DNA of 64,000 nt, taken from JAAYHV01 sp964400515 (lineage in GTDB: Bacteria; Bacillota; Clostridia; Peptostreptococcales; Anaerovoracaceae). Position 1 is the first letter of the stretch. Every line of letters begins with the position of its first letter. Both the position numbers and the translations under genes were made by a program. The notes beneath the pieces were generated by a model. It did not search any database, had not been told where the DNA came from, and saw only the letters and a list, made by a program, of their open reading frames with translations. The stretch covers positions 186,001-250,000 of the forward strand of contig CAYNTJ010000001.1 in assembly GCA_964400515.1 (NCBI GenBank). The letters are read 5' to 3'. This document shows positions 8,862-17,703 of this stretch, one piece after another.

Positions 8862-9807
8862 TTTTTTGTCCCTCCCTTTTTGATATACTTGCAAAAGAAT
8901 TTTTTCTTTTTTCTCTTAGGTAAGGAACAGCAAGGAAAATAGCCACTATCACTGCCGTAAACAGCTTTAGCATATTTGTAGGCATTCTTAGCCACATTAC
9001 AAGACCAATTACCAGGTAATAAATAATTCCACCTACTACAACAAAGGAAAGACGTATACTAAAGTTCATACTTTTTCTAAATATTGCTTCACCTAATACA
9101 TCACCAATTATAACGGCGGCAAGTCCAATTACGATTGCACCCTGACCCATCTTAATGTCGGCAAAACCTTGATACTGTGCCATAAGGCCTCCGGAAAGTG
9201 CCACCAAGCCATTGGATATACATAGGGCCAAAACCTTCATGTTGTCGATGTTTATACCCTGGGCCTTTGACATGTTCGGATTACAACCGGTTGCTCTGAT
9301 TGCACTTCCCTGCTCCGTTCCGAAATACCAATAAAGTATACTTATTATTATTGCAGCAAATAAAAGTACAGTTATTATTGAACTTGTTACATTCCTAAGG
9401 GAAACAATCAAAGAATACTTATCCACATTGACCGCCTTATTCGCCCCGTCAAGTATTATAAGGTTTATGGACCAAAGGGAAATTTGCGTAAGGATTCCGG
9501 CCAAAATACCGGGAATTCCCAATGTGGTATGTAAAAGCCCCGTTACAAGCCCTGCTAATACTCCAGCTATTGCTGCAACTGCAATTGCAATAGGTGTAGG
9601 AACTCCTGCCAGTATCAATACTACTGTTACAGCACCACCCGTTGCTAAAGAACCATCAACTGTTAAATCCGGAAAGTCAAGCAAACGAAAGGTGATAAAT
9701 ACACCCAGTGCCATTATCCCCCAAATAAGTCCTTGCGCTACATTGCCCGGAAGAGCTCCCATGAAGTTCATCGGATCTAGAGACGCAAAATATGATAAAA
9801 CATCCAT
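8854..9807 (-). CDS. ABC transporter permease (TrpY-like)
   Basis: A 317-residue inner-membrane permease with eight or nine hydrophobic segments. It belongs to the branched-chain/sugar-type permease superfamily (YFGTEQGSAIRATGCNPNMS cytoplasmic coupling loop, then SNGLVALSGGLMAQYQGFAD). RBS AAAGGAAA precedes ATG 9807. It lies between the lipoprotein gene and the ATPase gene; the 94-base gap to the lipoprotein gene holds a stable hairpin that may lower its expression relative to the lipoprotein. Confidence 0.85.
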   Translation of the reverse strand: MDVLSYFASLDPMNFMGALPGNVAQGLIWGIMALGVFITFRLLDFPDLTVDGSLATGGAVTVVLILAGVPTPIAIAVAAIAGVLAGLVTGLLHTTLGIPGILAGILTQISLWSINLIILDGANKAVNVDKYSLIVSLRNVTSSIITVLLFAAIIISILYWYFGTEQGSAIRATGCNPNMSKAQGINIDNMKVLALCISNGLVALSGGLMAQYQGFADIKMGQGAIVIGLAAVIIGDVLGEAIFRKSMNFSIRLSFVVVGGIIYYLVIGLVMWLRMPTNMLKLFTAVIVAIFLAVPYLREKRKNSFASISKREGQKNA

Positions 9808-9846
9808 AGCAGTTTCCTTTCTTTTAAACTATCTTGAACACATCGA

Positions 9847-9873
9847 TGCGGTGCCTCTAAAAAAGGCACCGCA
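9847..9873 (-). promoter_or_regulatory. Intra-operon hairpin between lipoprotein and permease genes
   Basis: TGCGGTGCC and GGCACCGCA form a nine-bp GC-rich stem in the gap between the two genes. No T-run follows on the minus strand, so it looks like an mRNA-stabilising or processing hairpin rather than a full terminator, as often found after binding-protein genes. Confidence 0.6.
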
Positions 9874-9901
9874 AACGGTAATTATTAATAATATTCTATG
9901 C

Positions 9902-10870
9902 TTACTCTTCTATAGCAACATAATCATCCGGTATTGTAACACCAAGGGTTTCACAAATTTCAGCATTATATTTCTTAGTGAACTGAGGAGCATATTCAAT
10001 CTCCATTGCTGCAGGATCAGCACCATTTGCAAGGATTTCGTATGCCATTAGACCGGTTGCATATCCTAAGTCATAGTAGCTAATTGAAAGTGTTGCAACT
10101 CCGCATCCTGCGCATATGCCCTCTTCTCCAGCTATAATAGGTACTCCAGCAGGAACACATACATTCTTAATAATTTCAGCATTTGATGCAACTGTATTAT
10201 CTGTTGGAAGATAGATTACATCACATTCAGAAGCGGCTAGAGTAGTAACCGTCTGAACATCATTGGAATCTGAGAAGGTATATTCCTTAACTGTATAACC
10301 CATATCTTCTAAATGTCCCTTTACAACCTTATACTGATACTTGGAATTAGGCTCCGCTGAGCAATAAAGAATTCCCACGTTCTTTGCATCAGGGAATAGT
10401 TCCTGTAGCATAGCAGCTTGCTCGTCTAAAGGAGCAAGATCTGAGGTTCCCGAAATATTAGTTCCTGTTACTCCATTAAAGTCATCGATTCCAAGGGCAG
10501 TACCATAATCTGTTACTGAAGTTCCTAAAATAGGAATTTCACTTGTAGATGTCTGTGCTGCTTGAAGAGCAGGAGTGGCGTTTGCCATAATCAGATCAAC
10601 CCCCGAAGATACAAATTGATTACATATAATCGAACATGTTGGGATATCCCCCGAAGCATTCTGTTCATCAAATGTAACCTGATCTCCAAGCTTTTCCGTG
10701 AGGGCATCTTTAAATCCCTGGGTTGCAGAATCCAATGCAACGTGTTGAACCAACTGGCAAATACCCACATTGTAGGTATCAGCTGCAGTATTATCATCTG
10801 TTCCCCCACACGATGTCAGGGAGAGTGCCATCATTGCGCAAATTAATATTGCAAGTACTTTCTTTTTCAT
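9902..10870 (-). CDS. ABC transporter substrate-binding lipoprotein (TrpX-like, ABC_sub_bind)
   Basis: A 322-residue binding protein. It has a lipoprotein signal peptide with lipobox LTSC and Cys21 as the lipidated residue. The mature part starts YNVGICQLVQHVALDSATQGF and contains VSSGVDLIMANATPALQAA and PDAKNVGILYCSAEPNS, typical of the ABC_sub_bind (PF04392) family that includes TrpX. It is the first gene of a three-gene import operon. No tryptophan T-box leader is present, so an amino-acid substrate remains a family-based guess. Confidence 0.85.
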   Translation of the reverse strand: MKKKVLAILICAMMALSLTSCGGTDDNTAADTYNVGICQLVQHVALDSATQGFKDALTEKLGDQVTFDEQNASGDIPTCSIICNQFVSSGVDLIMANATPALQAAQTSTSEIPILGTSVTDYGTALGIDDFNGVTGTNISGTSDLAPLDEQAAMLQELFPDAKNVGILYCSAEPNSKYQYKVVKGHLEDMGYTVKEYTFSDSNDVQTVTTLAASECDVIYLPTDNTVASNAEIIKNVCVPAGVPIIAGEEGICAGCGVATLSISYYDLGYATGLMAYEILANGADPAAMEIEYAPQFTKKYNAEICETLGVTIPDDYVAIEE

Positions 10871-10969
10871 AGTGTTCTCCTTAATTTTTTATAATAAGTG
10901 CTTTGCTATACTTTTGTGCCACTTTTAAAAGCACCCTTTATACAGCAATTATATTTAAACTTGCTTAAA

Positions 10970-10998
10970 AGTATAACGCTTTAGGCCCATAAAGTCAA
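10970..10998 (-). promoter_or_regulatory. Promoter of the TrpXYZ-like operon
   Basis: Minus strand: TTGACT (10993-10998), 17 bases, TATACT (10970-10975). The leader of about 95 bases contains no T-box or riboswitch that I recognise. Confidence 0.7.
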
Positions 10999-11079
10999 TA
11001 TTTTATTTGTTATTTAAACCAAACTTTTCTTATTTTTTTAATTATTATTTACAAATTTAATGTATGGGTAAATAAAAAA

Positions 11080-11098
11080 AGACCACCTAATGTGGTCT
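11080..11098 (-). terminator. Terminator of the tRNA-Ala gene
   Basis: Minus strand AGACCAC, four-base loop, GTGGTCT, then seven T residues; begins two bases after the tRNA 3' end. Confidence 0.9.
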
Positions 11099-11100
11099 TA

Positions 11101-11176
11101 TGGTGGAGATAAGGGGGCTCGAACCCCTGACCTCTTGACTGCCAGTCAAGCACTCTCCCAGCTGAGCTATATCCCC
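11101..11176 (-). tRNA. tRNA-Ala (anticodon GGC)
   Basis: A 76-base cloverleaf on the minus strand. The acceptor stem GGGGATA pairs with TATCTCC (one G-U), the D arm starts GCTC, and the anticodon stem CTTGA/TCAAG encloses loop CTGGCAG, giving anticodon GGC, which reads GCC/GCU alanine codons. The T arm is AGGGG-TTCGAGC-CCCCT, and the CCA end is encoded. It stands alone with its own terminator. Confidence 0.93.
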
Positions 11177-11194
11177 ATGACATTGTCAATGCCT

Positions 11195-11200
11195 ATTATA
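11195..11200 (-). promoter_or_regulatory. Probable -10 element of the tRNA-Ala gene
   Basis: TATAAT on the minus strand, about 19 bases before the mature tRNA 5' end. No good -35 box is visible at 17 bases. Confidence 0.45.
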
Positions 11201-11301
11201 CAACATCCGGCCATGCTTTGGCTATATTTTTTTTCATATAATTCTAACTTTTTTAATAAGAAAAACAAGCCGTTACTCCAAGTGGAAATAGAATAGAATT
11301 A

Positions 11302-12693
11302 TTATATCCCTTCGTTTATTTCCCTCAGCCAAGCTTTAGCTGCATTAATTTGTCTTTTTACTTCCTTCGGAGAGGTTCCTCCAAAGGAAAGTCTGTCAGC
11401 CACGCAGGCTTTTATGCTAATATCCCCTAAGGCTTCCTTGGAAATTCTTTCATCTATCTCCACTAAATCTTTCTCCGTAAGATTTGTAAAGTCACAACCC
11501 CTATTTTCGCAAACCTTCACCATCTTGCCCACTATTGAATGTGCCTCTCTAAATGGTATTCCCAATTTAACAAAATGCTCGGCTATATCCGTTGCATTTA
11601 AAAACCCCTTATTAAGCTGTTTGTTGATTTCATCTAAATTAAATTCTGTTTTCCTCAGCATATTGGCAAAGATCAAGATACTAGCCTTCCATGTATCCAC
11701 AGCATCAAAGAGACTTTCCTTATCCTCCTGAAAATCCTTGTTATATGCCAGAGGCGTCCCCTTCATAACAGTAAAAAGCTGCATCATGTCTCCATAGACC
11801 CTGCCTACTTTCCCCCTTAAAAGCTCTGCCATATCAGGGTTTTTCTTTTGAGGCATTATACTGCTTCCCGTGCAATAGCCGTCATCTATGGATATATATG
11901 AAAATTCAGAGGAATTCCAATAAACAAATTCCTCAGCCCACCTGGATATATGCATCATAGATATGGACGCGTTACTTAAAAATTCAAGGCTATAATCCCT
12001 GTCACTTACGCTGTCCATGGCATTTTCCGTAGGTGCACTAAAGCCCAACAAGGAAGACGTCATATGTCTATCAATATCTAAGGTCGTTCCCGCAAGGGCG
12101 CCCGCTCCCAAGGGACAAAAATCCATTCTTTCATATGTATCTTCCAATCTTTGAATATCTCTTTTAAACATCTGAAAATACGCCATAAACATAAAACCTA
12201 TTGTTATGGGCTGTGCATGCTGCATATGGGTAAAACCTATGGTTATGGTGTCCATGTATTTTTCAGCTTTTTCTAAAATAGTGTTTTCTAGATAAATCAA
12301 ACCTTCCTTTATTTCCTTTATCTCCCTTTTAAGGTAAAGCCTTAAATCAACCTGGCACTGATCATTTCTGCTTCTTCCCGTATGAAGCTTTTTACCCGCA
12401 TCTCCTATTTCATTAATAAGTCTAGATTCTATGGCCATATGTATATCTTCATCTTCAATACCAAATTTTATTTCTCCGTTTTCGATGTTTTTTAATATGG
12501 CTTCCAAACCATCTATTATTTCATCACATTCCGATCCGGATATTATTTTTTTCTCAGCCAGCATCTTAACATGGGCAATACTACCCCTTATATCCTCTTT
12601 GTATAGTCTTTTATCAAATTCTATCGATGCATTAAACTCTTTTACCGCATCATCCATATTCTTTTCAAATCTGCCGCCCCACAAGCTCTTCAT
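11302..12693 (-). CDS. argH: Argininosuccinate lyase
   Basis: The 463-residue product splits argininosuccinate into arginine and fumarate, the last step of arginine synthesis. It starts MKSLWGGRFEKNMDDAVKEFN, has TGRSRNDQ and the fumarase/aspartase signature GSSIMPQKKNPD with the catalytic-loop serine. Full family length. It is the last gene of the carA-carB-small protein-argH row, 14 bases behind the small exported protein gene, so it is probably under the same ARG-box promoter. Confidence 0.95.
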   Translation of the reverse strand: MKSLWGGRFEKNMDDAVKEFNASIEFDKRLYKEDIRGSIAHVKMLAEKKIISGSECDEIIDGLEAILKNIENGEIKFGIEDEDIHMAIESRLINEIGDAGKKLHTGRSRNDQCQVDLRLYLKREIKEIKEGLIYLENTILEKAEKYMDTITIGFTHMQHAQPITIGFMFMAYFQMFKRDIQRLEDTYERMDFCPLGAGALAGTTLDIDRHMTSSLLGFSAPTENAMDSVSDRDYSLEFLSNASISMMHISRWAEEFVYWNSSEFSYISIDDGYCTGSSIMPQKKNPDMAELLRGKVGRVYGDMMQLFTVMKGTPLAYNKDFQEDKESLFDAVDTWKASILIFANMLRKTEFNLDEINKQLNKGFLNATDIAEHFVKLGIPFREAHSIVGKMVKVCENRGCDFTNLTEKDLVEIDERISKEALGDISIKACVADRLSFGGTSPKEVKRQINAAKAWLREINEGI

Positions 12694-12707
12694 ATGTCTC
12701 TCCTCAA

Positions 12708-13175
12708 CTATTTATATATTATGATTTCTCCGTAAACCATAATGTTTTCAACCTTATCATTCTCCATCCAAATATATGCCCATTCCCATCCGTTTAATTC
12801 TACATCAGCTTTAAGCTTCTCATATGAAGATTCTGAATAAGTAATGGTTTTATGGGTTTTATCATCACCATATATCTCGGTCATGGCTTCCCCTTTATAA
12901 TATGAAACATTTTCCCCCAACTCATAAACCCTTATATCATCTTCAAAGCTTTCCCTTGCATCACCATCATAGTTATACGGAGCCAATTCAATTTCTTTTT
13001 CAGAAATATCAAGTATTGTATATGCCGATGTATAAGAGGTGGGATCCATTCCACCAAGGCTATCCCTTCCAATCTCAACAATTTCATCTGTCGAATCCCT
13101 ACTAATTAAAATTTGTAAAGTTAACACAGCAATAATTACCATTAATGCAATTATTAAAATCCTTTTAGTTTTCAT
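12708..13175 (-). CDS. Small exported or membrane-anchored protein of unknown function
   Basis: A 155-residue protein: KTKR, then a hydrophobic segment (residues 5-24, ILIIALMVIIAVLTLQILIS) and an acidic exterior domain with several Tyr and Asp/Glu residues and a C-terminal WEWAYIWMENDKVENIMVYG stretch. I do not recognise the family. The start at 13175 is supported by GGAGG five bases upstream; a frame extending to 13226 has no site. It is wedged between carB and argH, 56 and 14 bases away, so it is co-transcribed with arginine genes, but nothing in it points to arginine metabolism. Confidence 0.65.
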   Translation of the reverse strand: MKTKRILIIALMVIIAVLTLQILISRDSTDEIVEIGRDSLGGMDPTSYTSAYTILDISEKEIELAPYNYDGDARESFEDDIRVYELGENVSYYKGEAMTEIYGDDKTHKTITYSESSYEKLKADVELNGWEWAYIWMENDKVENIMVYGEIIIYK

Positions 13176-13231
13176 AAAAGCCTCCAAAGGTTTTATTAAG
13201 TTTCTCCAAGATGTATTATAGCACATTCACC

Positions 13232-16200
13232 TCATATCGTCATATAGGTTAGCCTTTTATTCTTTTTCTTCAATTCAACCGCATAGCTAAAAATTTTGGC
13301 AGTTTCCAGGGAAGAAAGCACCGGAAGGTTTTTTTCAATTGCGGCACGTCTTATGGCAAATGTCTCTGCCTCCACGGTATTTATGGCTTTGGGAGTATTA
13401 ATTATAATTGATATTCCCTCCCCAATCATCTCTTTTGCTTTTTTCCTGTCTATTACACAGGCTTTAATACCGTTATCCATCAGATATTTACCCGTCCCTA
13501 AGGATGCATATATTGTAAATCCAAGCTTAGAATAACAACTGATTATCTCTACGCTTTTATTGTTTTTATCATAATCTTTTAAACTTACAAAAACCCCTCC
13601 CTTAATGGGGATTTCCGTTCCCGTTCCCAAAAATCCTTTATAGATGGCTGTTTTTAGATTTCTATCAATCCCTATAACTTCACCGGTGGATTTCATTTCA
13701 GGTCCCACCGCCACATCAACATCCGTAAGCTTTGCATCAGAAAACACCGGAATCTTAACGGCATAGTAGTTCTTCTCTTGATATAACCCCGTACCCCATT
13801 TCATATCCTTAAGCTTTTCACCAAGCATTACCCTCACTGCAATTTTTACCATGGGCACCTTGGTAACCTTACTTAATATGGGAATAGTTCTTGATGCCCT
13901 CGGGTTTACTTCTATCACATAAAGCTTATCCCCATCCAGTGCATACTGAATATTAACAAGCCCCAATATATTCAAGGCCTTTACAATTTTTTGGGTATGA
14001 CTTACGAGCTTTTGAATTACATATTCGGGAAGATCATAAGGAGGATAACATGTACAACTGTCCCCCGAGTGGACACCGGTCTTTTCAAAGTGCTCCATGA
14101 TTCCCGGTATCAAGACATCCTCTCCGTCCGATATGGCATCCACATCCATTTCCACCCCTTCTATATATTTATCTATAAGAACGGGATATTCATCCGACAG
14201 TTTGACCGCTTCTTTTAGATACTTTAGCAGCTCTTCATCGTTATAAACGACCTGCATGGCTCTCCCCCCTATAACAAATGACGGCCTTACCATAAGGGGG
14301 TATCCCAGTATTTTTGCAGAGGTAATCGCATCTTCTTTTGTTCTTACGGAATAACCCTTTGGCGTCAGAATATCTAGTTCATCTAAAAGCTTTGAAAACT
14401 TTTCCCTGTCCTCTGCCAAATCAATGTATTTATTCTTGGTCCCCAATATATTGATGCCCCTTGCCGCAAGCTTTGATGATAAATTTAAGGAAGTCTGCCC
14501 CCCAAACTGAAGTATCACCCCCTTGGGTCTTTCTTGCTTTATCACATTCATCACATCATCCGTATGTAAAGGTTCAAAATATAGCTTATCCGAGATATCA
14601 AAGTCCGTACTTACGGTCTCGGGATTGTTATTAATTATTATTGATTCGTATCCAAGTTCCTTTAGGGCCCAAACCCCGTGGACACAGCAATAATCAAATT
14701 CTATTCCCTGGCCTATTCTAATTGGTCCCGAGCCAACTACAAGTATCTTATCTTTATCAGTCTTTATACTCTCGTTTTCTCCACCGTAGCTGGAATAATA
14801 ATACGGCGTCAATGCCTCAAATTCTCCTGCACAGGTATCCACCACCTTATACACCGGATATATATCGTTATATACCCTGATATCTTGAAGTTCTTCCCTT
14901 TTTATACCGCTAAGCCCCATTATTTCTTCATCAGAAAAGCCTTTGCTTTCAGCTTCATATATGAGCTCCTTGGTAATTTCGGAATTTTCCAAAGACTTCT
15001 CTATATCTATGATATTTAATATTTTATATAAAAACCACCTATCTATTTTTGTCTTATTAAAAACATCCTCCACCGTCAACAATTTTCTCCTGAATGCCTC
15101 TGCTATACAAAATATTCTCTCATCATCACAGACATATAGCTTTTTTAGGAGCTTTTCATCATTCAAATTGGTTACATAGGGAACTTGCAATCCATAGCCT
15201 TCAATTTCCAAGGAATCCACGGCCTTTAACAGGGCACTTTCAAAGCTTCTGTCAATTGCCATAATTTCTCCCGTGGCTTTCATCTGGGTGCCGAGCTTTC
15301 TGCTGGCCGTAGTGAATTTATCAAAGGGCCACTTGGGAATTTTAACAACGCAGTAATCCAAGGTCGGTTCAAAGCAGGCACTGGAGCCTTGGGTCACGTA
15401 GTTTTTCAATTCATCTAAAGTATATCCTATGGCAATCTTTGCTGCTATTTTTGCTATGGGATATCCTGCAGCCTTTGATGCAAGGGCAGAAGATCTGCTA
15501 ACCCTAGGGTTTACTTCAATAACTATATATTCATCCTTATCAGGGTTCATGGCAAACTGTACATTACAGCCTCCTTCTATTTTTAAACTCCTAATAATCT
15601 TTAAAGATGCATCCCTCAGCATCTGATATTGGGTGTCGTTTAATGTTTGTGTAGGTGCTACTACTATACTGTCTCCCGTATGTATACCCGCAGGATCTAG
15701 ATTTTCCATACTACAGATTATTATGCAGTTGTCCTTGGAATCACGGATTACTTCATACTCAACTTCCTTCCAGCCCTCTACTGATTTTTCCACAAGTATT
15801 TGCCCTATGGCACTTTTTTCAATACCGGACTTACAGTGCTTTTTTAAATCCGAATAGTTATACGCAATACCTCCTCCGGTTCCCCCAAGAGTATATGCAG
15901 GTCTTACGATAACCGGATATCCGATACTTTTTACAAAAGCCTCACATTCCTTTAAGTCCGTCGCTATTATACTATCGGGGATAGGCTCACTAATTTCCTG
16001 CATCAATGACTTAAACGCATCCCTATCTTCCGCCTTATGGATGCTTTCTTTATTTACACCAAGAAGCTTAACTCCATATTCCTTAAATATTCCTTTTTCT
16101 TCAAGCTCCATGGCTAAATTAAGTCCGGTTTGTCCTCCAAATCCCGCTAGTACCCCTTGGGGTCTTTCTTTTTTAATTATTTCCCTTAAGGCATCTAAGG

Positions 16201-16408
16201 TTATGGGCTCCATATATACCTTATCAACTATGCCTTCATCCGTCATAATGGTTGCAGGATTACTGTTTATCAAAACCGTTTCTATCCCCTCTTCCATTAT
16301 AGCTTTGCACGCCTGGGTTCCTGCATAATCAAATTCAGCAGCTTGACCGATTACTATGGGACCGGACCCTATTATAAGTACCTTTTTCAATTTACTGTTT
16401 TTTGGCAT
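13232..16408 (-). CDS. carB: Carbamoyl-phosphate synthase large subunit
   Basis: The 1058-residue subunit makes carbamoyl phosphate from bicarbonate, ammonia and two ATP. Both ATP-grasp halves are present, each beginning with the characteristic phrase (LIIGSGPIVIGQAAEFDYAG at the N terminus and LVVGSGPIRIGQGIEFDYC near residue 560). The C-terminal MGS-like allosteric domain is complete. It overlaps carA by 17 bases. Clustering with arginine genes and the ARG-box promoter suggests this copy serves arginine rather than pyrimidines. Confidence 0.96.
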   Translation of the reverse strand: MPKNSKLKKVLIIGSGPIVIGQAAEFDYAGTQACKAIMEEGIETVLINSNPATIMTDEGIVDKVYMEPITLDALREIIKKERPQGVLAGFGGQTGLNLAMELEEKGIFKEYGVKLLGVNKESIHKAEDRDAFKSLMQEISEPIPDSIIATDLKECEAFVKSIGYPVIVRPAYTLGGTGGGIAYNYSDLKKHCKSGIEKSAIGQILVEKSVEGWKEVEYEVIRDSKDNCIIICSMENLDPAGIHTGDSIVVAPTQTLNDTQYQMLRDASLKIIRSLKIEGGCNVQFAMNPDKDEYIVIEVNPRVSRSSALASKAAGYPIAKIAAKIAIGYTLDELKNYVTQGSSACFEPTLDYCVVKIPKWPFDKFTTASRKLGTQMKATGEIMAIDRSFESALLKAVDSLEIEGYGLQVPYVTNLNDEKLLKKLYVCDDERIFCIAEAFRRKLLTVEDVFNKTKIDRWFLYKILNIIDIEKSLENSEITKELIYEAESKGFSDEEIMGLSGIKREELQDIRVYNDIYPVYKVVDTCAGEFEALTPYYYSSYGGENESIKTDKDKILVVGSGPIRIGQGIEFDYCCVHGVWALKELGYESIIINNNPETVSTDFDISDKLYFEPLHTDDVMNVIKQERPKGVILQFGGQTSLNLSSKLAARGINILGTKNKYIDLAEDREKFSKLLDELDILTPKGYSVRTKEDAITSAKILGYPLMVRPSFVIGGRAMQVVYNDEELLKYLKEAVKLSDEYPVLIDKYIEGVEMDVDAISDGEDVLIPGIMEHFEKTGVHSGDSCTCYPPYDLPEYVIQKLVSHTQKIVKALNILGLVNIQYALDGDKLYVIEVNPRASRTIPILSKVTKVPMVKIAVRVMLGEKLKDMKWGTGLYQEKNYYAVKIPVFSDAKLTDVDVAVGPEMKSTGEVIGIDRNLKTAIYKGFLGTGTEIPIKGGVFVSLKDYDKNNKSVEIISCYSKLGFTIYASLGTGKYLMDNGIKACVIDRKKAKEMIGEGISIIINTPKAINTVEAETFAIRRAAIEKNLPVLSSLETAKIFSYAVELKKKNKRLTYMTI

Positions 16409-17489
16409 TTTCCTTTTCCCCTTCCATTAAAGCTATAAATTTATCAAATAAATACCCCGTGTCATTGGGACCGGGGCTTGACTCGGGATGAAATTGTACA
16501 GAAAAAATAGGCTTACTGATATGCTGCATGCCTTCCACCGTGCCATCATTTAAATTTAGATGGGTAATCTCAAGTCCCTTTAAAATTATACTTTCCCCTT
16601 TCACCGAGTATCCGTGATTTTGTGATGTTATATAGCTCCTTCCGGTATTTTTATCAAATACCCCATGATTACATCCCCTATGTCCGTATTTTAACTTAAA
16701 AGTATTACCACCTAATGCCAACGCCAATATTTGATGCCCCATACATATTCCAAATACGGGAAGATCTTTTTCAATCAGTTTAGCGACCTCTTTAATTGTT
16801 TCTGCAGCCGCCTTCGGGTCTCCCGGACCGTTGGTTATGAATATTCCGTCGGGATTAATGCTTAATATATCGCTGCAGTGGGAGCCATAGGGAAATATCG
16901 TTAAATCACACCCCCTGCCGTTAAGTTCCTTTAATATGCTTTTTTTGACACCTAAATCAATTACCGCTACTTTAAACTTGCATTTAGATGCAGGTAATGA
17001 TATGACTTCTTCCGTTCCCGCTGTTTTCATTTGGTCAACATTAAGTTCGACAGCTCCCATAATTTTTTTCATGTAATCCAAGCTTAAATCTTCTGTTGTT
17101 ATCAGGCACTTCATTGTCCCTCTGCTTCTTATCTTTCTTGTTATTTCCCTGGTGTCTATATCATATACTCCCGGAACTTTTTCTTCCTTAAGCCATTCAT
17201 CTATGTTTTTCTTGCATTTCCAATTGGATGGTTTAAAGCAAATGTCCTTAGCTATCATTCCAAAGGCGTGAATCCCTTCTGATTCATTATCAGTATCATT
17301 TATACCGTAATTTCCCATCAAAGGGTATGTCATTGTAATTATCTGTTCCTTGTAGGAAGGATCCGTAAGAGTCTTTTGGTAGCCTGTCATCCCGGTGTTG
17401 AATACTATTTCACCAACTTTGGTTCCTTCATATCCAAATCCCTTACCTTTATAGATCGTTCCGTCTTCTAGATAAATAATCCCCTTCAT
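16392..17489 (-). CDS. carA: Carbamoyl-phosphate synthase small (glutaminase) subunit
   Basis: The 365-residue subunit hydrolyses glutamine and passes ammonia to CarB. The N-terminal CPSase domain has VGEIVFNTGMTGYQ. The C-terminal class I amidotransferase has GPGDPK, the nucleophile elbow PVFGICMGHQILALALGG and the His-Glu pair in VQFHPESSPGP. It is the first gene of the operon; the untranslated leader is only about 27 bases, leaving no room for a PyrR or T-box attenuator. Confidence 0.96.
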   Translation of the reverse strand: MKGIIYLEDGTIYKGKGFGYEGTKVGEIVFNTGMTGYQKTLTDPSYKEQIITMTYPLMGNYGINDTDNESEGIHAFGMIAKDICFKPSNWKCKKNIDEWLKEEKVPGVYDIDTREITRKIRSRGTMKCLITTEDLSLDYMKKIMGAVELNVDQMKTAGTEEVISLPASKCKFKVAVIDLGVKKSILKELNGRGCDLTIFPYGSHCSDILSINPDGIFITNGPGDPKAAAETIKEVAKLIEKDLPVFGICMGHQILALALGGNTFKLKYGHRGCNHGVFDKNTGRSYITSQNHGYSVKGESIILKGLEITHLNLNDGTVEGMQHISKPIFSVQFHPESSPGPNDTGYLFDKFIALMEGEKENAKKQ

Positions 17490-17522
17490 TCAGCAATCCC
17501 CTTTCGTTTTACATTTCGTAAG

Positions 17523-17552
17523 ATTATACTATACTCGGCATATTTATGCAAT
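17523..17552 (-). promoter_or_regulatory. carA promoter overlapped by an ARG-box-like operator
   Basis: Minus-strand -35 TTGCAT (17546-17551), 17-base spacer, -10 TATAAT (17523-17528). An 18-base ARG-box-like sequence at 17535-17552 (GCATATTTATGC core) matches the ArgR/AhrC consensus at all but two defined positions and covers the spacer and -35. This fits repression by ArgR with arginine. Confidence 0.7.
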
Positions 17553-17619
17553 AGTATTTTTAAAATAATTCTGTTTTTGTTATATTTTACAAATTAATAA
17601 AATTTAATTAATATTTTTC

Positions 17620-17648
17620 TTGATTTCTTACTAATTTTATGTTATATT
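17620..17648 (+). promoter_or_regulatory. argG promoter
   Basis: TTGATT at 17620-17625, 17 bases, TATATT at 17643-17648. The leader to the ATG at 17704 is about 50 bases. Confidence 0.65.
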
Positions 17649-17654
17649 CCATGT

Positions 17655-17672
17655 AATGCAAATTTATACATA
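17655..17672 (+). promoter_or_regulatory. ARG-box-like operator at the argG transcription start
   Basis: An 18-base match (TGCAAATTTATACA core) to the ArgR consensus with two mismatches at defined positions, placed at the expected start of transcription of argG. Together with the site on the carA promoter it suggests coordinated control of both divergent units. Confidence 0.55.
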
Positions 17673-17703
17673 TACATTAATAAATATTATTGGGAGGAAT
17701 TAA

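Noticed and set aside
10876..11070. T-box leader for the TrpXYZ-like operon
   Set aside because: No AGGGTGGNACCGCG-type antiterminator block and no leader terminator.
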